Source: Streptomyces venezuelae (GTDB taxonomy: Bacteria; Actinomycetota; Actinomycetes; Streptomycetales; Streptomycetaceae). Taken from it: a stretch of DNA of 64,000 bases. Of the stretch, positions 25,927-35,203 are shown piece by piece. A program made the position numbers and the translations under genes. The notes beneath the pieces were generated by a model. It did not search any database. It was given only the letters and a program-made list of their open reading frames with translations, and had not been told where the DNA came from. How positions within the stretch are numbered: the stretch's first letter is position 1; every line of letters begins with the position of its first letter. Location of the stretch: NCBI RefSeq assembly GCF_008642335.1, contig NZ_CP029191.1:6696001-6760000 (forward strand), given 5' to 3'.

Positions 25927-27318
25927 ATGAGGACCCGCACTCTGATCACCGGCGGCCTGGTCATCACGGCCTCCGACGAACTGCCCGTCGACGTCCTGGT
26001 GGAGGACGGCCGCGTCGCCGCCCTCGCCACCCGCGACAGCCACGGCTGGACGGCCGACCACGTCATCGACGCGTCCGGGAAGTACGTCATCCCGGGCGGC
26101 GTCGACGCCCACACCCACATGGAGATGCCGTTCGGCGGCACCCTCGCCGCCGACACCTTCGAGACCGGCACCCGCGCCGCCGCCTGGGGCGGCACGACCA
26201 CCATCGTCGACTTCGCGATCCAACCCAAGGGCGGCACGCTCGCGGAGGGCCTCGACACGTGGCACGAGAAGGCGGCCGGGCGGTGCGCGGTCGACTACGG
26301 CTTCCACATGATCATGTCCGACGTGAACGAGTCCTCGCTCAAGGAGATGGACACCCTCGTCTCCTCCGGCGTCACCTCGTTCAAGCTGTTCACCGCCTAT
26401 CCGGGCGTCTTCTTCTCCGACGACGGACAGATCCTCCGGGCGATGCAGCGCGCGGGCGCGAACGGCGGCCTCGTCATGGCGCACGCGGAGAACGGCCTCG
26501 CCATCGACGTCCTGGTGGAACAGGCGCTGGCGCGCGGCGAACGGGACCCCCGCTACCACGGGGAGGTCCGCAAGGCGCTCCTGGAGGCCGAGGCGACGCA
26601 CCGGGTCATCCGGCTCAGCCAGGTGGCGGGCGCCCCGCTGTACGTGGTGCACGTGTCGGCGCGGGAAGCCGTCGCCGAGCTGACCCGGGCACGCGACGAC
26701 GGACTGCCTGTCTTCGGCGAGACGTGCCCGCAGTACCTCTTCCTGTCGACCGACAACCTCGCGGAGCCGGACTTCGAGGGCGCCAAGTACGTCTGCTCGA
26801 CCCCGCTGCGCCCCAAGGAGCACCAGGCGGTCCTGTGGCGCGGGCTGCGCACGAACGACCTCCAGGTGGTCTCCACGGACCACTGCCCGTTCTGCTTCAA
26901 GGGGCAGAAGGAAATGGGCCGCGAGGACTTCTCGAAGATCCCCAACGGCATGCCCGGTGTCGAGAACCGCATGGACCTGCTGCACCAGGCCGTCGTCGAC
27001 GGGCACATCAGCCGCCGCCGCTGGATCGAGGTGGCCTGCGCGACGCCGGCCAGGATGTTCGGCCTGTACCCGAGGAAGGGCACGATCGCGCCGGGCGCCG
27101 ACGCCGACATCGTCATCTACGACCCGCACGCCGAGCAGGTCATGTCGGCGCGGACCCACCACATGAACGTGGACTACTCCGCCTACGAGGGCAAGCGGGT
27201 GACGGGACGTGTGGAGACCGTGCTGTCCCGGGGCGTCCCGGTGATCGACAACCGCACGTACACCGGGCACGCGGGGCACGGTTCGTTCCTGGAGCGGGGG
27301 ATCTGCCAGTACGTGTGA
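25927..27318 (+). CDS. hydA: Dihydropyrimidinase (D-hydantoinase)
   Basis: 463 residues of the cyclic amidohydrolase family. Metal-binding residues include His in DAHTHMEMPFGG, the carboxylated Lys in SGVTSFKLFTAYPG, His in VVHVSA and Asp in VVSTDHCPF. It opens dihydrouracil or dihydrothymine to the N-carbamoyl amino acid used by the first gene of the operon. A 56-bp gap from the aminotransferase contains AAAGGGAG before the ATG. A dihydropyrimidine dehydrogenase is not present. Confidence 0.9.
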   Translation: MRTRTLITGGLVITASDELPVDVLVEDGRVAALATRDSHGWTADHVIDASGKYVIPGGVDAHTHMEMPFGGTLAADTFETGTRAAAWGGTTTIVDFAIQPKGGTLAEGLDTWHEKAAGRCAVDYGFHMIMSDVNESSLKEMDTLVSSGVTSFKLFTAYPGVFFSDDGQILRAMQRAGANGGLVMAHAENGLAIDVLVEQALARGERDPRYHGEVRKALLEAEATHRVIRLSQVAGAPLYVVHVSAREAVAELTRARDDGLPVFGETCPQYLFLSTDNLAEPDFEGAKYVCSTPLRPKEHQAVLWRGLRTNDLQVVSTDHCPFCFKGQKEMGREDFSKIPNGMPGVENRMDLLHQAVVDGHISRRRWIEVACATPARMFGLYPRKGTIAPGADADIVIYDPHAEQVMSARTHHMNVDYSAYEGKRVTGRVETVLSRGVPVIDNRTYTGHAGHGSFLERGICQYV

Positions 27319-27646
27319 GTGCCGCTGCTCGCGGGCGACTTCACGCGATGTGACCCGGGTCACTTTGGGGGCCTCTTGGCTCGAAGGCGCCGTCCGTGTC
27401 ACTATTTCTGCACGCCGACTCTGCCCAAAAACCGCCGCGAGGCCGTGGGTTGAGTCCCGCGGCCGCCGGTCGGTACAGGCGAGACCGAGTCTCTGCTCGG
27501 TGCAGTACCGATACCCCCTCGCATTCCATGCATGCCTGCCTTGTCGCGGGTCATCACGCATGCCCTGATTGACGATCCTAAGCCGAACTGCTTGATGCGC
27601 TCTTGTTCGCGACAGACGCCAAGATCCAGATTCCAGTGGAGGAACA
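27319..27646 (+). promoter_or_regulatory. Long upstream region of the prenyltransferase gene
   Basis: 328 bases without a supportable gene, of lower GC than its surroundings. It contains the 14-bp palindrome GTGACCCGGGTCAC (27350-27363) and a two-part hairpin: TCGGTAC/GTACCGA (27470-27476 with 27505-27511) enclosing ACCGAG/CTCGGT (27484-27489 with 27496-27501). ATGCATGC occurs near 27527. A clear ribosome site (GGAGGA) lies just before the start at 27647. The promoter must be here, but I cannot choose a -10/-35 pair. The palindrome could be an operator at the left boundary of the metabolite cluster. Confidence 0.5.
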
Positions 27647-28555
27647 ATGTCAGAGTTCGCCAATCTCGAAGAGCTGTACTCGGTCATCGAGAAGACGGCT
27701 CGGCTGGTGGACGTCACCGCCTCGCGTGACAAGGTCTGGCCCATCCTCAATGCCTACGAGGACGTCGTCGGGCAGTCCGTCATCTCGTTCCGCGCCTCGA
27801 CCGGCAGCAGCGCCGACGACCTCGACGCCCGCTTCACGATGCTCCCGAAGGGCTTCGACCCGTACGCCCGCGCCCTGGAGCACGGCCTCACCCCGAAGAC
27901 GGACCACGCCGTCGGCAGCCTCCTGAAGGAGGTCCACGCGAACACCCCCATCACCAGCTGCGGCGTCGACTTCGGCGTCGCCGGGGGCTTCACGAAGACC
28001 TGGTCCTTCCCCAGCGCGGAGAACCTCATCAAGGTCTCCGACCTCGTCGAGCTCCCGTCGATCCCGGCCGCCGTCGCCGCCAACCTCGACTTCTTCAAGA
28101 AGTGGGGCATCGACGAGATGGTCAGCACCGTCGGCATCGACTACTCGAAGCGCACGATGAACCTGTACTTCGGCGGCGGCGTCGGCGACCGCGTGCCGGC
28201 CGAGGTCTTCGAGGAGAAGGGCGTCCGGGCGATCCTCGGCGAGCTCGGTCTCTCCGAGCCGAGCGAGGAGCTCCTGCGGTTCTGCGAGCGCTCGTTCGTC
28301 ATCTACGTGACCCTGAGCTGGGACTCCCCGGCCATCAACCGGTTCACGTACTCGGTCATGACGCCGGAGCCGCTGGGCCTGCCGATCACCTTCGCCCCGA
28401 CCTTCGAGCGCCTCATCAAGGAAGCGCCGTACGACACCACGGGCCGCAACTACGTCTACGGCATAGCGTCGACGCCCAAGGGCGAGTACCACAAGATCGC
28501 CTCGTACTACCAGTGGCAGAAGCGCGTGGAGAACCTGCTGCGTTCCGACTCCTGA
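27647..28555 (+). CDS. ABBA-fold aromatic prenyltransferase (NphB/PpzP-like)
   Basis: 302 residues, the length of NphB, CloQ, Fnq26 and the phenazine prenyltransferases PpzP/EpzP. Family pattern is visible throughout: [19 protein letters not shown], Asp60 in DDLDARF (aligned with Mg-binding Asp62 of NphB), [37 protein letters not shown] and the C-terminal [13 protein letters not shown]. It is soluble and lacks the DDxxD motif of isoprenyl synthases. With phz genes nearby and a mevalonate operon next, the likely reaction is dimethylallylation of (dihydro)phenazine-1-carboxylate. It has its own terminator, so it is a separate transcription unit. Confidence 0.85.
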   Translation: MSEFANLEELYSVIEKTARLVDVTASRDKVWPILNAYEDVVGQSVISFRASTGSSADDLDARFTMLPKGFDPYARALEHGLTPKTDHAVGSLLKEVHANTPITSCGVDFGVAGGFTKTWSFPSAENLIKVSDLVELPSIPAAVAANLDFFKKWGIDEMVSTVGIDYSKRTMNLYFGGGVGDRVPAEVFEEKGVRAILGELGLSEPSEELLRFCERSFVIYVTLSWDSPAINRFTYSVMTPEPLGLPITFAPTFERLIKEAPYDTTGRNYVYGIASTPKGEYHKIASYYQWQKRVENLLRSDS

Positions 28556-28587
28556 CCATCGGCCGCCCGTCGGGGGCCGAAGTTGCG

Positions 28588-28631
28588 GGGCCTGCGGAGA
28601 GGAAGTCCCCTTCCTCTCCGCAGGCCCTTTT
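28588..28631 (+). terminator. Strong intrinsic terminator after the prenyltransferase gene
   Basis: A perfect 18-bp stem (GGGCCTGCGGAGAGGAAG at 28588-28605 and its complement at 28610-28627), a 4-base TCCC loop and a TTTT tract. It separates the prenyltransferase from the mevalonate operon. Confidence 0.9.
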
Positions 28632-28679
28632 CTCTGGAACGGCTCATTCATTCCTAGAAATCTGGATGATGCGATCTCC

Positions 28680-29717
28680 ATGCGGAAAAGACAAAGGGAG
28701 CTGAGTGCGTTGACGACACCGAGCTCAGCGGAAGGGGTGTCAGAAATCCGTCGCGCTCGCTCCGTCGGAATCGGTCGCGCCCACGCGAAGACCATTTTGC
28801 TGGGGGAGCACGCGGTCGTCTACGGCGCTCCCGCCCTCGCGCTCCCGGTGCCGCAGCTCGCGGTCACGGCGAGCGCCGGCTGGTCCGCGCAGTCACCCGG
28901 TGACGCGGGCGACGTGTCGCTGACCATGACCGGATCTGCCTCCCGGCCGGTGGCCACCCAGGCCTCCGACTGGCTCCGGCGACTCAGCGCCGAGTTCCGG
29001 AAGACCATGAACGTCTCCGACGACGTACACCTCGACGTGATCCTGGACTGCGCCATCCCGCCGGGCCGCGGCCTCGGCTCCAGTGCCGCCTGCGCACGCG
29101 CCGTGGTGTTCGCGCTCGCCGACCTCTTCGACCGCGAGGTCACGCCGCAGACGGCGTTCGACCTCGTCCAGACCGCAGAGAACGTGGCCCACGGCCGCGC
29201 GAGCGGCGTCGACGCCACCGCCGTCGGCGCGCCGGGGCCCCTGCTCTTCCAGCAGGGGCGCTCCGAGGAACTCGCCATCGGGTGCGAGGAGTTGTTCATC
29301 ATCGCCGACAGCGGCGAGGTGGGCAGGACCAAGGACGCGGTCAGCATGCTCCGCGAAGGCTTCCAGCGTCACGCCGGCGCGCAGGAGAGCTTCGTACGCC
29401 GCGCAACGGACCTCACCGACGAGGCCCGGCACGCACTCGCCGACGGAAAGCCCGAGGAGCTCGGCACGCGCATGACGGAGTATCACGAGCTGCTCCGCGC
29501 CGCCGGGTTGAGCACCGACCGCATCGACGCCCTGGTCGAAGGGGCGCTCGCGGCCGGCAGCCTCGGCGCCAAGATCACGGGTGGCGGCATGGGCGGCTGC
29601 GTCCTCGCGCTCACCCAGTCCGAGCAGGCGAGCGCGGTGACCCGGCGGCTGCACGAAGCCGGCGCCGAACAGACATGGGTCGTACCGCTGAGGGGATTTG
29701 CCGGCCATGGTCGCTGA
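28680..29717 (+). CDS. Mevalonate kinase
   Basis: 345 residues, GHMP kinase. It phosphorylates mevalonate. Motifs: AKTILLGEHAVVYG near residue 36, the ATP loop PPGRGLGSSAACARA, HGRASGVDATAVG and the C-terminal KITGGGMGGCVLA. ATG 28680 is chosen because the resulting N-terminus (KRQRELSAL) resembles the Streptomyces sp. CL190 enzyme as I remember it; TTG 28710 has the better ribosome site (AAGGGAG) and is the alternative. First gene of a seven-gene mevalonate operon with overlapping or nearly overlapping junctions. Confidence 0.9.
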   Translation: MRKRQRELSALTTPSSAEGVSEIRRARSVGIGRAHAKTILLGEHAVVYGAPALALPVPQLAVTASAGWSAQSPGDAGDVSLTMTGSASRPVATQASDWLRRLSAEFRKTMNVSDDVHLDVILDCAIPPGRGLGSSAACARAVVFALADLFDREVTPQTAFDLVQTAENVAHGRASGVDATAVGAPGPLLFQQGRSEELAIGCEELFIIADSGEVGRTKDAVSMLREGFQRHAGAQESFVRRATDLTDEARHALADGKPEELGTRMTEYHELLRAAGLSTDRIDALVEGALAAGSLGAKITGGGMGGCVLALTQSEQASAVTRRLHEAGAEQTWVVPLRGFAGHGR

Positions 29718-30762
29718 ACAACAGGCCACCGCGGTGCTGACCGCACCGACGGGCACCACGGGCAGCGCGACCGCCGTCGCGCACCCGAACATCGCACTGA
29801 TCAAGTACTGGGGCAAGCTCGACGAGCGGCTCATCCTGCCGCGCACCGACAGCCTCTCGATGACCCTCGACATCTTCCCCACCACCACCCGCGTGCGACG
29901 CAGCCCCGGAGCCGGTCACGACGAAGTGACGCTCGGCGGCAAGCCCGCCCAGGGTGAGGCCGAGCGGCGCATCGTCACCTTCCTCGACCTGGTGCGCGAG
30001 CGCGCCGGGTCCGCCGACCGCGCCGTCGTGGACACCGAGAACACCGTCCCCACCGGTGCGGGCCTCGCCTCGTCGGCGAGCGGCTTCGCCGCCCTCGCCG
30101 TCGCCGCGGCCGCCGCCTACGGCCTCGACCTCGACGCCACCGCCCTGTCCCGCCTGGCCCGGCGCGGATCCGGGTCGGCGTCCCGTTCCCTCTTCGGGGA
30201 CTTCGTGGTCTGGCACGCCGGACGCCACGACGCCCCCGAGGAGGAGGCGGACCTCAGCTCGTACGCCGAGCCGGTCCCGGCCGGGCCGCTCGACCCCGCC
30301 CTCGTCGTCGCCGTCGTCAACGCCGGACCCAAGGACGTGTCCAGCAGGGCGGCCATGCGCAGGACCGTCGACACCTCACCGCTCTTCGAACCGTGGGCCG
30401 TCTCCAGCAAGGCCGACCTGGCCGACATGCGCGAGGCGCTCGGCCGCGGCGACCTCGAAGCGGTCGGCGAGATCGCGGAACGCAACGCTCTCGGCATGCA
30501 CGCCACGATGCTGGCGGCCCGCCCCGCGGTGCGCTACATGTCGCCCGCCTCGCTCACCGTCCTCGACAGCGTGCTGCAACTCAGACGGGACGGCGTCCTC
30601 GCCTACGCCACCATGGACGCCGGACCCAATGTCAAGGTGCTCTGCCGCAACGCGGACGCCGACCGGGTGGCCGGTGTCGTCCGCGGCGCCGCGCAGGGCG
30701 GCGCCGTCCACATCGCACGCCCCGGCCCCGGCGCCCGGCTGCTGACCGGGGACGGAAGGTGA
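29707..30762 (+). CDS. Diphosphomevalonate decarboxylase
   Basis: 351 residues. It decarboxylates mevalonate diphosphate to IPP with ATP. Typical motifs: AHPNIALIKYWGK, PRTDSLSMTLD, PTGAGLASSASGFAALA and RRGSGSASRSLFGDFVVW, with the catalytic region TMDAGPNVKVL near the end. It overlaps the mevalonate kinase gene by 11 bases and the phosphomevalonate kinase start by GTGA. ATG 29707 was chosen; an in-frame start nine bases upstream is possible. Confidence 0.92.
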   Translation: MVAEQQATAVLTAPTGTTGSATAVAHPNIALIKYWGKLDERLILPRTDSLSMTLDIFPTTTRVRRSPGAGHDEVTLGGKPAQGEAERRIVTFLDLVRERAGSADRAVVDTENTVPTGAGLASSASGFAALAVAAAAAYGLDLDATALSRLARRGSGSASRSLFGDFVVWHAGRHDAPEEEADLSSYAEPVPAGPLDPALVVAVVNAGPKDVSSRAAMRRTVDTSPLFEPWAVSSKADLADMREALGRGDLEAVGEIAERNALGMHATMLAARPAVRYMSPASLTVLDSVLQLRRDGVLAYATMDAGPNVKVLCRNADADRVAGVVRGAAQGGAVHIARPGPGARLLTGDGR

Positions 30763-31874
30763 CCGGACGGCCGACCACCGTCCGGCGCGCGCCGGGCAAA
30801 CTGTTCGTCGCCGGCGAGTACGCGGTGGTGGAGCCGGGCAACCCGGCCATCCTCATCGCCGTCGACCGGTACGTCACCGTCACCGTGTCCGACCCCGGCG
30901 ACCCCGGCGTCGTACTCTCGTCCGACCTCACCCCGCACACGGCACACTGCCGATGGCGGGACGGCCGGCTGGACGGCACAGACCCGCGGGACGAGCAGCT
31001 GCTCCACGAGAGCTTCACCCACGTCGCCGCGGCCATCGAGACCGTCGGCCGGCTGCTCGCCGAACGCGGCCTGCCCGCACCCGCGCTCGACGTGTCGGTC
31101 AGCAGCGAACTCCACGACAACGGCACCAAGTTCGGATTCGGGTCCAGCGGCACGGTCGTCGTGGCGACCGTCGCCGCCATGGCGGCCCACTGCGGCCTGC
31201 GCCTGACGCGCGACGCCCGCTACCGCCTCGCGATGCTCGCCACCGCGGGCCTCGAACCCAAGGCCTCCGGCGGCGACCTCGCCGCGGGCACCTGGGGCGG
31301 CTGGATCACCTACCGGGCACCCGACCGGGCCGCCGTCCTCGACCTCGCGGGCCGGGCGGGCATCGAGGAGGCCCTGCGCGTGCCCTGGCCCGGCCACGAG
31401 GTACGCGCACTGCCGCAGCCCGCGGGCCTCGCACTGGAAGTCGGCTGGACCGGGACGCCGGCCTCCACCTCGTCCCTCGTCTCCGGCCTCGACCGGCGGA
31501 CGTGGCGGGGCAGCGCCTCGCACCAGAAGTTCGTGGAGACCAGCAACGACTTCGTGCGGGCCGCCGTCGACGCGCTTGAGGGCGGCGACGGAGAGGGACT
31601 GCTGCGGCAGATCCGGCGCGCCCGGCACGAGCTGGCCCGCCTCGACGACGAGGTCGGGCTCGGAATCTTCACGCCACGGCTGACCGCGCTGTGCGAGGCA
31701 GCCGAAGCCGTCGGCGGCGCCGCCAAGCCCTCCGGGGCGGGCGGCGGCGACTGCGGCATCGCGCTGCTCGACGCCGAAGCGGCACAGGACATAGCCCACG
31801 TACGGAAACGGTGGACCACGGCGGGCGTGCGGCCCTTGCCGATCCGTCCCGCCATGGAAGGGAACGCAGAATGA
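30759..31874 (+). CDS. Phosphomevalonate kinase
   Basis: 371 residues, GHMP family. It makes mevalonate diphosphate. Motifs: RRAPGKLFVAGEYAVVEPGN at the N-terminus, FGFGSSGTVVVATVAAMA (ATP loop) and KPSGAGGGDCGIAL (C-terminal glycine motif). GTG start in a GTGA overlap; its stop overlaps the next ATG. With its neighbours it completes the three-kinase/decarboxylase part of the pathway. Confidence 0.92.
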   Translation: MTGRPTTVRRAPGKLFVAGEYAVVEPGNPAILIAVDRYVTVTVSDPGDPGVVLSSDLTPHTAHCRWRDGRLDGTDPRDEQLLHESFTHVAAAIETVGRLLAERGLPAPALDVSVSSELHDNGTKFGFGSSGTVVVATVAAMAAHCGLRLTRDARYRLAMLATAGLEPKASGGDLAAGTWGGWITYRAPDRAAVLDLAGRAGIEEALRVPWPGHEVRALPQPAGLALEVGWTGTPASTSSLVSGLDRRTWRGSASHQKFVETSNDFVRAAVDALEGGDGEGLLRQIRRARHELARLDDEVGLGIFTPRLTALCEAAEAVGGAAKPSGAGGGDCGIALLDAEAAQDIAHVRKRWTTAGVRPLPIRPAMEGNAE

Positions 31875-32962
31875 TCTCTCAACGCAAGGACGACCACGTC
31901 CGGCTCGCTGTCGAGCACCAGCGCCAGCACAGCGGACACAACCAGTTCGACGAGGTGTCGTTCATCCACCACGCGCTGGCCGGCATCGACCGGCCGGACG
32001 TGTCCCTGGCCACGACCTTCGCCGGCATCTCCTGGCCGGTGCCCCTCTACATCAACGCGATGACCGGCGGCAGCGTCAGCACCGGCATCATCAACCGCGA
32101 CCTGGCCATCGCCGCCCGCGAGACCGGCGTCGCCGTCGCCTCCGGGTCCATGAGCGCGTACTTCAAGGACCCGTCCTGCGCCGACACCTTCAGCGTGCTC
32201 CGCAAGGAGAACCCCGACGGGTTCGTACTCGCCAACGTCAACGCGACGGCCTCGGTCGACAAGGTGCAGCGCGCCATCGACCTCGTCCAGGCCAACGCCC
32301 TGCAGATCCACATCAACACCGCGCAGGAAACGCCGATGCCCGAGGGCGACCGGTCGTTCTCCTCCTGGGTCCCGCAGATCGAGAAGATCGCGGCGGCCGT
32401 CGAGGTCCCCGTCATCGTCAAGGAGGTCGGCAACGGCCTCAGCCGCGAGACCGTCCTGCTCATCGAGAGCCTCGGCGTCCGGATCGCGGACCTCGGCGGC
32501 CGCGGCGGCACGGACTTCGCCCGCATCGAGAACGGCCGGCGCGAACTCGGCGAGTACGCGTTCATGCACGGCTGGGGACAGTCCACCGCGGCCTGCCTCC
32601 TCGACACGCAGGACGTCGGCATCCCCGTCCTCGCCTCCGGCGGCGTGCGCAACGCGCTCGACGTCGCCCGTGCCCTCGCGCTCGGCGCGTCCGGCGTCGG
32701 CGCCTCCGGCGGATTCCTGCGCACCCTGAAGGACGAGGGCGTCTCCGCGCTGATCGCGCAGATCTCGACGTGGCTCGACCAGCTCGCCGCCCTGCAGACC
32801 ATGCTCGGCGCGCGCACCCCCGCCGACCTGACGCGCTGCGACCTGCTCATCCGCGGTGAACTCCGTGACTTCTGCGCCGACCGAGGCATCGACACGGGAC
32901 AGTTCGCGCAGCGCTCCCGCTCCGTCGAGGCCGCCCACCAGCTGACGGGGAGCACCCGATGA
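31871..32962 (+). CDS. fni: Type 2 (FMN-dependent) isopentenyl-diphosphate isomerase
   Basis: 363 residues. It interconverts IPP and DMAPP, the donor for the aromatic prenyltransferase. Type 2 signature motifs: RKDDHVRLA at the N-terminus, YINAMTGGS, ASGSMSAYFKDP, HINTAQETPMPEGDRSF, VIVKEVGNG and DLGGRGGTDF, with the FMN-binding ASGGVRNALDVARALALGA. It lacks the metal-binding motifs of type 1 isomerases. Coupled on both sides by short overlaps. Confidence 0.93.
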   Translation: MISQRKDDHVRLAVEHQRQHSGHNQFDEVSFIHHALAGIDRPDVSLATTFAGISWPVPLYINAMTGGSVSTGIINRDLAIAARETGVAVASGSMSAYFKDPSCADTFSVLRKENPDGFVLANVNATASVDKVQRAIDLVQANALQIHINTAQETPMPEGDRSFSSWVPQIEKIAAAVEVPVIVKEVGNGLSRETVLLIESLGVRIADLGGRGGTDFARIENGRRELGEYAFMHGWGQSTAACLLDTQDVGIPVLASGGVRNALDVARALALGASGVGASGGFLRTLKDEGVSALIAQISTWLDQLAALQTMLGARTPADLTRCDLLIRGELRDFCADRGIDTGQFAQRSRSVEAAHQLTGSTR

Positions 32963-34020
32963 CCGAGACCCACGCGATCGCCGGCGTCCCGATGCGGTGG
33001 GTCGGCCCGATCCGCATCTCCGGGAACGTCACCACCACCGAGACCCAGGTCCCCCTCGCCACCTACGAGACGCCGCTGTGGCCCTCCGTGGGCCGCGGCG
33101 CCAAGGTGTCCAGGCTCGTCGAGGAAGGCATCGTCGCCACGCTCGTCGACGAGCGGATGACCCGCTCGGTGCTCGTCGAGGCGACGGACGCACAGACCGC
33201 CTACGTCGCCGCGCGGGCCATCGACGCGCGCATCGACGAGCTGCGCGACGTGGTCCGCGGCTGCAGCAGGTTCGCCCAGCTCATCAACATCCGGCACGAG
33301 ATCAACGCCAACCTGCTCTTCATCCGCTTCGAGTTCACCACCGGCGACGCCTCCGGCCACAACATGGCGACGCTCGCGTCCGACGCGCTCCTGAAGCACC
33401 TGCTCGAGACCATCCCCGGCATCTCCTACGGGTCGATCTCCGGCAACTACTGCACGGACAAGAAGGCCACCGCGATCAACGGCATCCTCGGCCGCGGCAA
33501 GAACGTGGTCACGGAGCTGCTGATCCCGCGGGACATCGTCACCGATGTGCTGCACACGACGGCCGCGAAGGTCGTCCAGCTGAACATCCGCAAGAACATG
33601 CTCGGCACCCTGCTCGCCGGCGGCATCCGTTCGGCGAACGCCCACTACGCCAACATGCTCCTCGGCTTCTACCTCGCCACCGGCCAGGACGCGGCCAACA
33701 TCGTCGAGGGCTCGCAGGGCGTCACCATGGCCGAGGACCGCGACGGCGACCTCTACTTCGCCTGCACCCTGCCGAACCTGATCGTCGGCACGGTCGGCAA
33801 CGGCAAGGGCCTCGAGTTCGTGGAGACCAACCTCGCCCGGCTCGGCTGCCGGGCCGACCGCGAGCCCGGCGAGAACGCCCGCCGCCTCGCGGTGATCGGC
33901 GCGGCGACGGTCCTGTGCGGTGAGCTCTCGCTCCTCGCCGCCCAGACGAACCCCGGCGAACTGATGCGTGCACATGTCCAGTTGGAGCGCGGCAACAAGA
34001 CGGAAAAGGTCGGTGTGTAG
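32959..34020 (+). CDS. HMG-CoA reductase
   Basis: 353 residues, soluble, consisting only of the catalytic domain. It reduces HMG-CoA to mevalonate. Motifs include MRWVGPIRISGNV, EINANLLFIRFEFTTGDASG, SGNYCTDKKATAINGILGRG, RKNMLGTLLAGGIRSANAHY and GTVGNGKGLEFVETNLARLG. As I recall, it is very similar to the reductase of the Streptomyces CL190 naphterpin cluster. ATGA overlap with fni; three bases before the HMG-CoA synthase start region. Confidence 0.92.
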   Translation: MTETHAIAGVPMRWVGPIRISGNVTTTETQVPLATYETPLWPSVGRGAKVSRLVEEGIVATLVDERMTRSVLVEATDAQTAYVAARAIDARIDELRDVVRGCSRFAQLINIRHEINANLLFIRFEFTTGDASGHNMATLASDALLKHLLETIPGISYGSISGNYCTDKKATAINGILGRGKNVVTELLIPRDIVTDVLHTTAAKVVQLNIRKNMLGTLLAGGIRSANAHYANMLLGFYLATGQDAANIVEGSQGVTMAEDRDGDLYFACTLPNLIVGTVGNGKGLEFVETNLARLGCRADREPGENARRLAVIGAATVLCGELSLLAAQTNPGELMRAHVQLERGNKTEKVGV

Positions 34021-34023
34021 GGC

Positions 34024-35199
34024 ATGGCCAGTGACTCAGGCATAGGAATCCACGATCTGTCGTTCGCGACGACCGAGTTCGTGCTGCCGCACACGGCGCT
34101 CGCCGAGTACAACGGCACGGAGATCGGCAAGTACCACATCGGCATCGGCCAGGAGTCGATGAGCGTGCCGGCGGCCGACGAGGACATCGTCACCCTGGGC
34201 GCCGCCGCGGCCGCCCCGATCATCGAACGGCACGGCAGCGAGCGCATCCGCACGGTCGTCTTCGCCACGGAGTCCTCCATCGACCAGGCCAAGTCCGGCG
34301 GCGTGTACGTCCATTCGCTGCTCGGGCTGCCTTCGGCGGCGCGCGTCGTCGAGCTGAAGCAGGCCTGTTACGGGGCGACCGCCGGGCTTCAGTTCGCGCT
34401 GGGCCTGGTGGCCAGGGACCCCTCGCAGCAGGTCCTCGTGATCGCCAGCGACGTGTCCAAGTACGAACTGGACAGCCCCGGCGAGGCCACGCAGGGCGCG
34501 GCCGCCGTCGCGATGCTGGTCGGCGCCGACCCGCAGCTCATCAGGTTCGACGGCCCATCCGGACTGTTCACCGCGGACGTGATGGACTTCTGGCGGCCCA
34601 ACTACCGGGACGCCGCGCTCGTCGACGGGCAGGAGTCGATCTCCGCCTACCTCCAGGCCGTCGAGGGCTGCTGGAAGGACTACACGGAGCAGGGCGGCCA
34701 CTCCCTCGACGAGTTCGCCGCGTTCTGCTACCACCAGCCCTTCACCAAGATGGCGTACAAGGCCCACCGCCACCTGCTCGAGTACTGCGGCCACGACGCC
34801 GACAAGGACGCCGTCGAGCGGGCGCTCGGCCAGACCACGGCGTACAACCGGGTCATCGGCAACAGCTACACGGCGTCCGTGTATCTCGGCCTCGCCGCAC
34901 TGCTCGACCAGGCCGACGACCTGACCGGCCGCTCCATCGGCTTCCTCAGCTACGGCTCGGGCAGCGTCGCGGAGTTCTTCGCGGGCCAGGTCGTCCCCGG
35001 CTACCGCGACCGGCTGCGCACCGCCGAGCACCGCAAGGCCATCGAGCGCCGCACGGTCCTCGACTACGCGGGCTACCGGGAGCTGCACGAGCGGAAGTTC
35101 CCGACCGACGGCGGGGATTACCCGACGCCGGTGCAGAGCGGCGGGCAGTTCCGTCTCGCCGCCCTGCGCGGCCACAAGCGCATCTACGAACGGCGGTAG
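34024..35199 (+). CDS. HMG-CoA synthase
   Basis: 391 residues, thiolase fold. It condenses acetoacetyl-CoA with acetyl-CoA. The catalytic Cys lies in ELKQACYGATAGLQ and the His in FCYHQPFTKMAYKAH; an active-site Glu is expected in the GQESMSVPAADED region. GTTAYNRVIGNSY-like sequence (QTTAYNRVIGNSYTAS) carries the conserved Asn/Ser. Four-base gap to the NphT7-like gene, so both enzymes of acetoacetyl-CoA formation and use are co-expressed. Confidence 0.92.
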   Translation: MASDSGIGIHDLSFATTEFVLPHTALAEYNGTEIGKYHIGIGQESMSVPAADEDIVTLGAAAAAPIIERHGSERIRTVVFATESSIDQAKSGGVYVHSLLGLPSAARVVELKQACYGATAGLQFALGLVARDPSQQVLVIASDVSKYELDSPGEATQGAAAVAMLVGADPQLIRFDGPSGLFTADVMDFWRPNYRDAALVDGQESISAYLQAVEGCWKDYTEQGGHSLDEFAAFCYHQPFTKMAYKAHRHLLEYCGHDADKDAVERALGQTTAYNRVIGNSYTASVYLGLAALLDQADDLTGRSIGFLSYGSGSVAEFFAGQVVPGYRDRLRTAEHRKAIERRTVLDYAGYRELHERKFPTDGGDYPTPVQSGGQFRLAALRGHKRIYERR

Positions 35200-35203
35200 G
35201 CGC

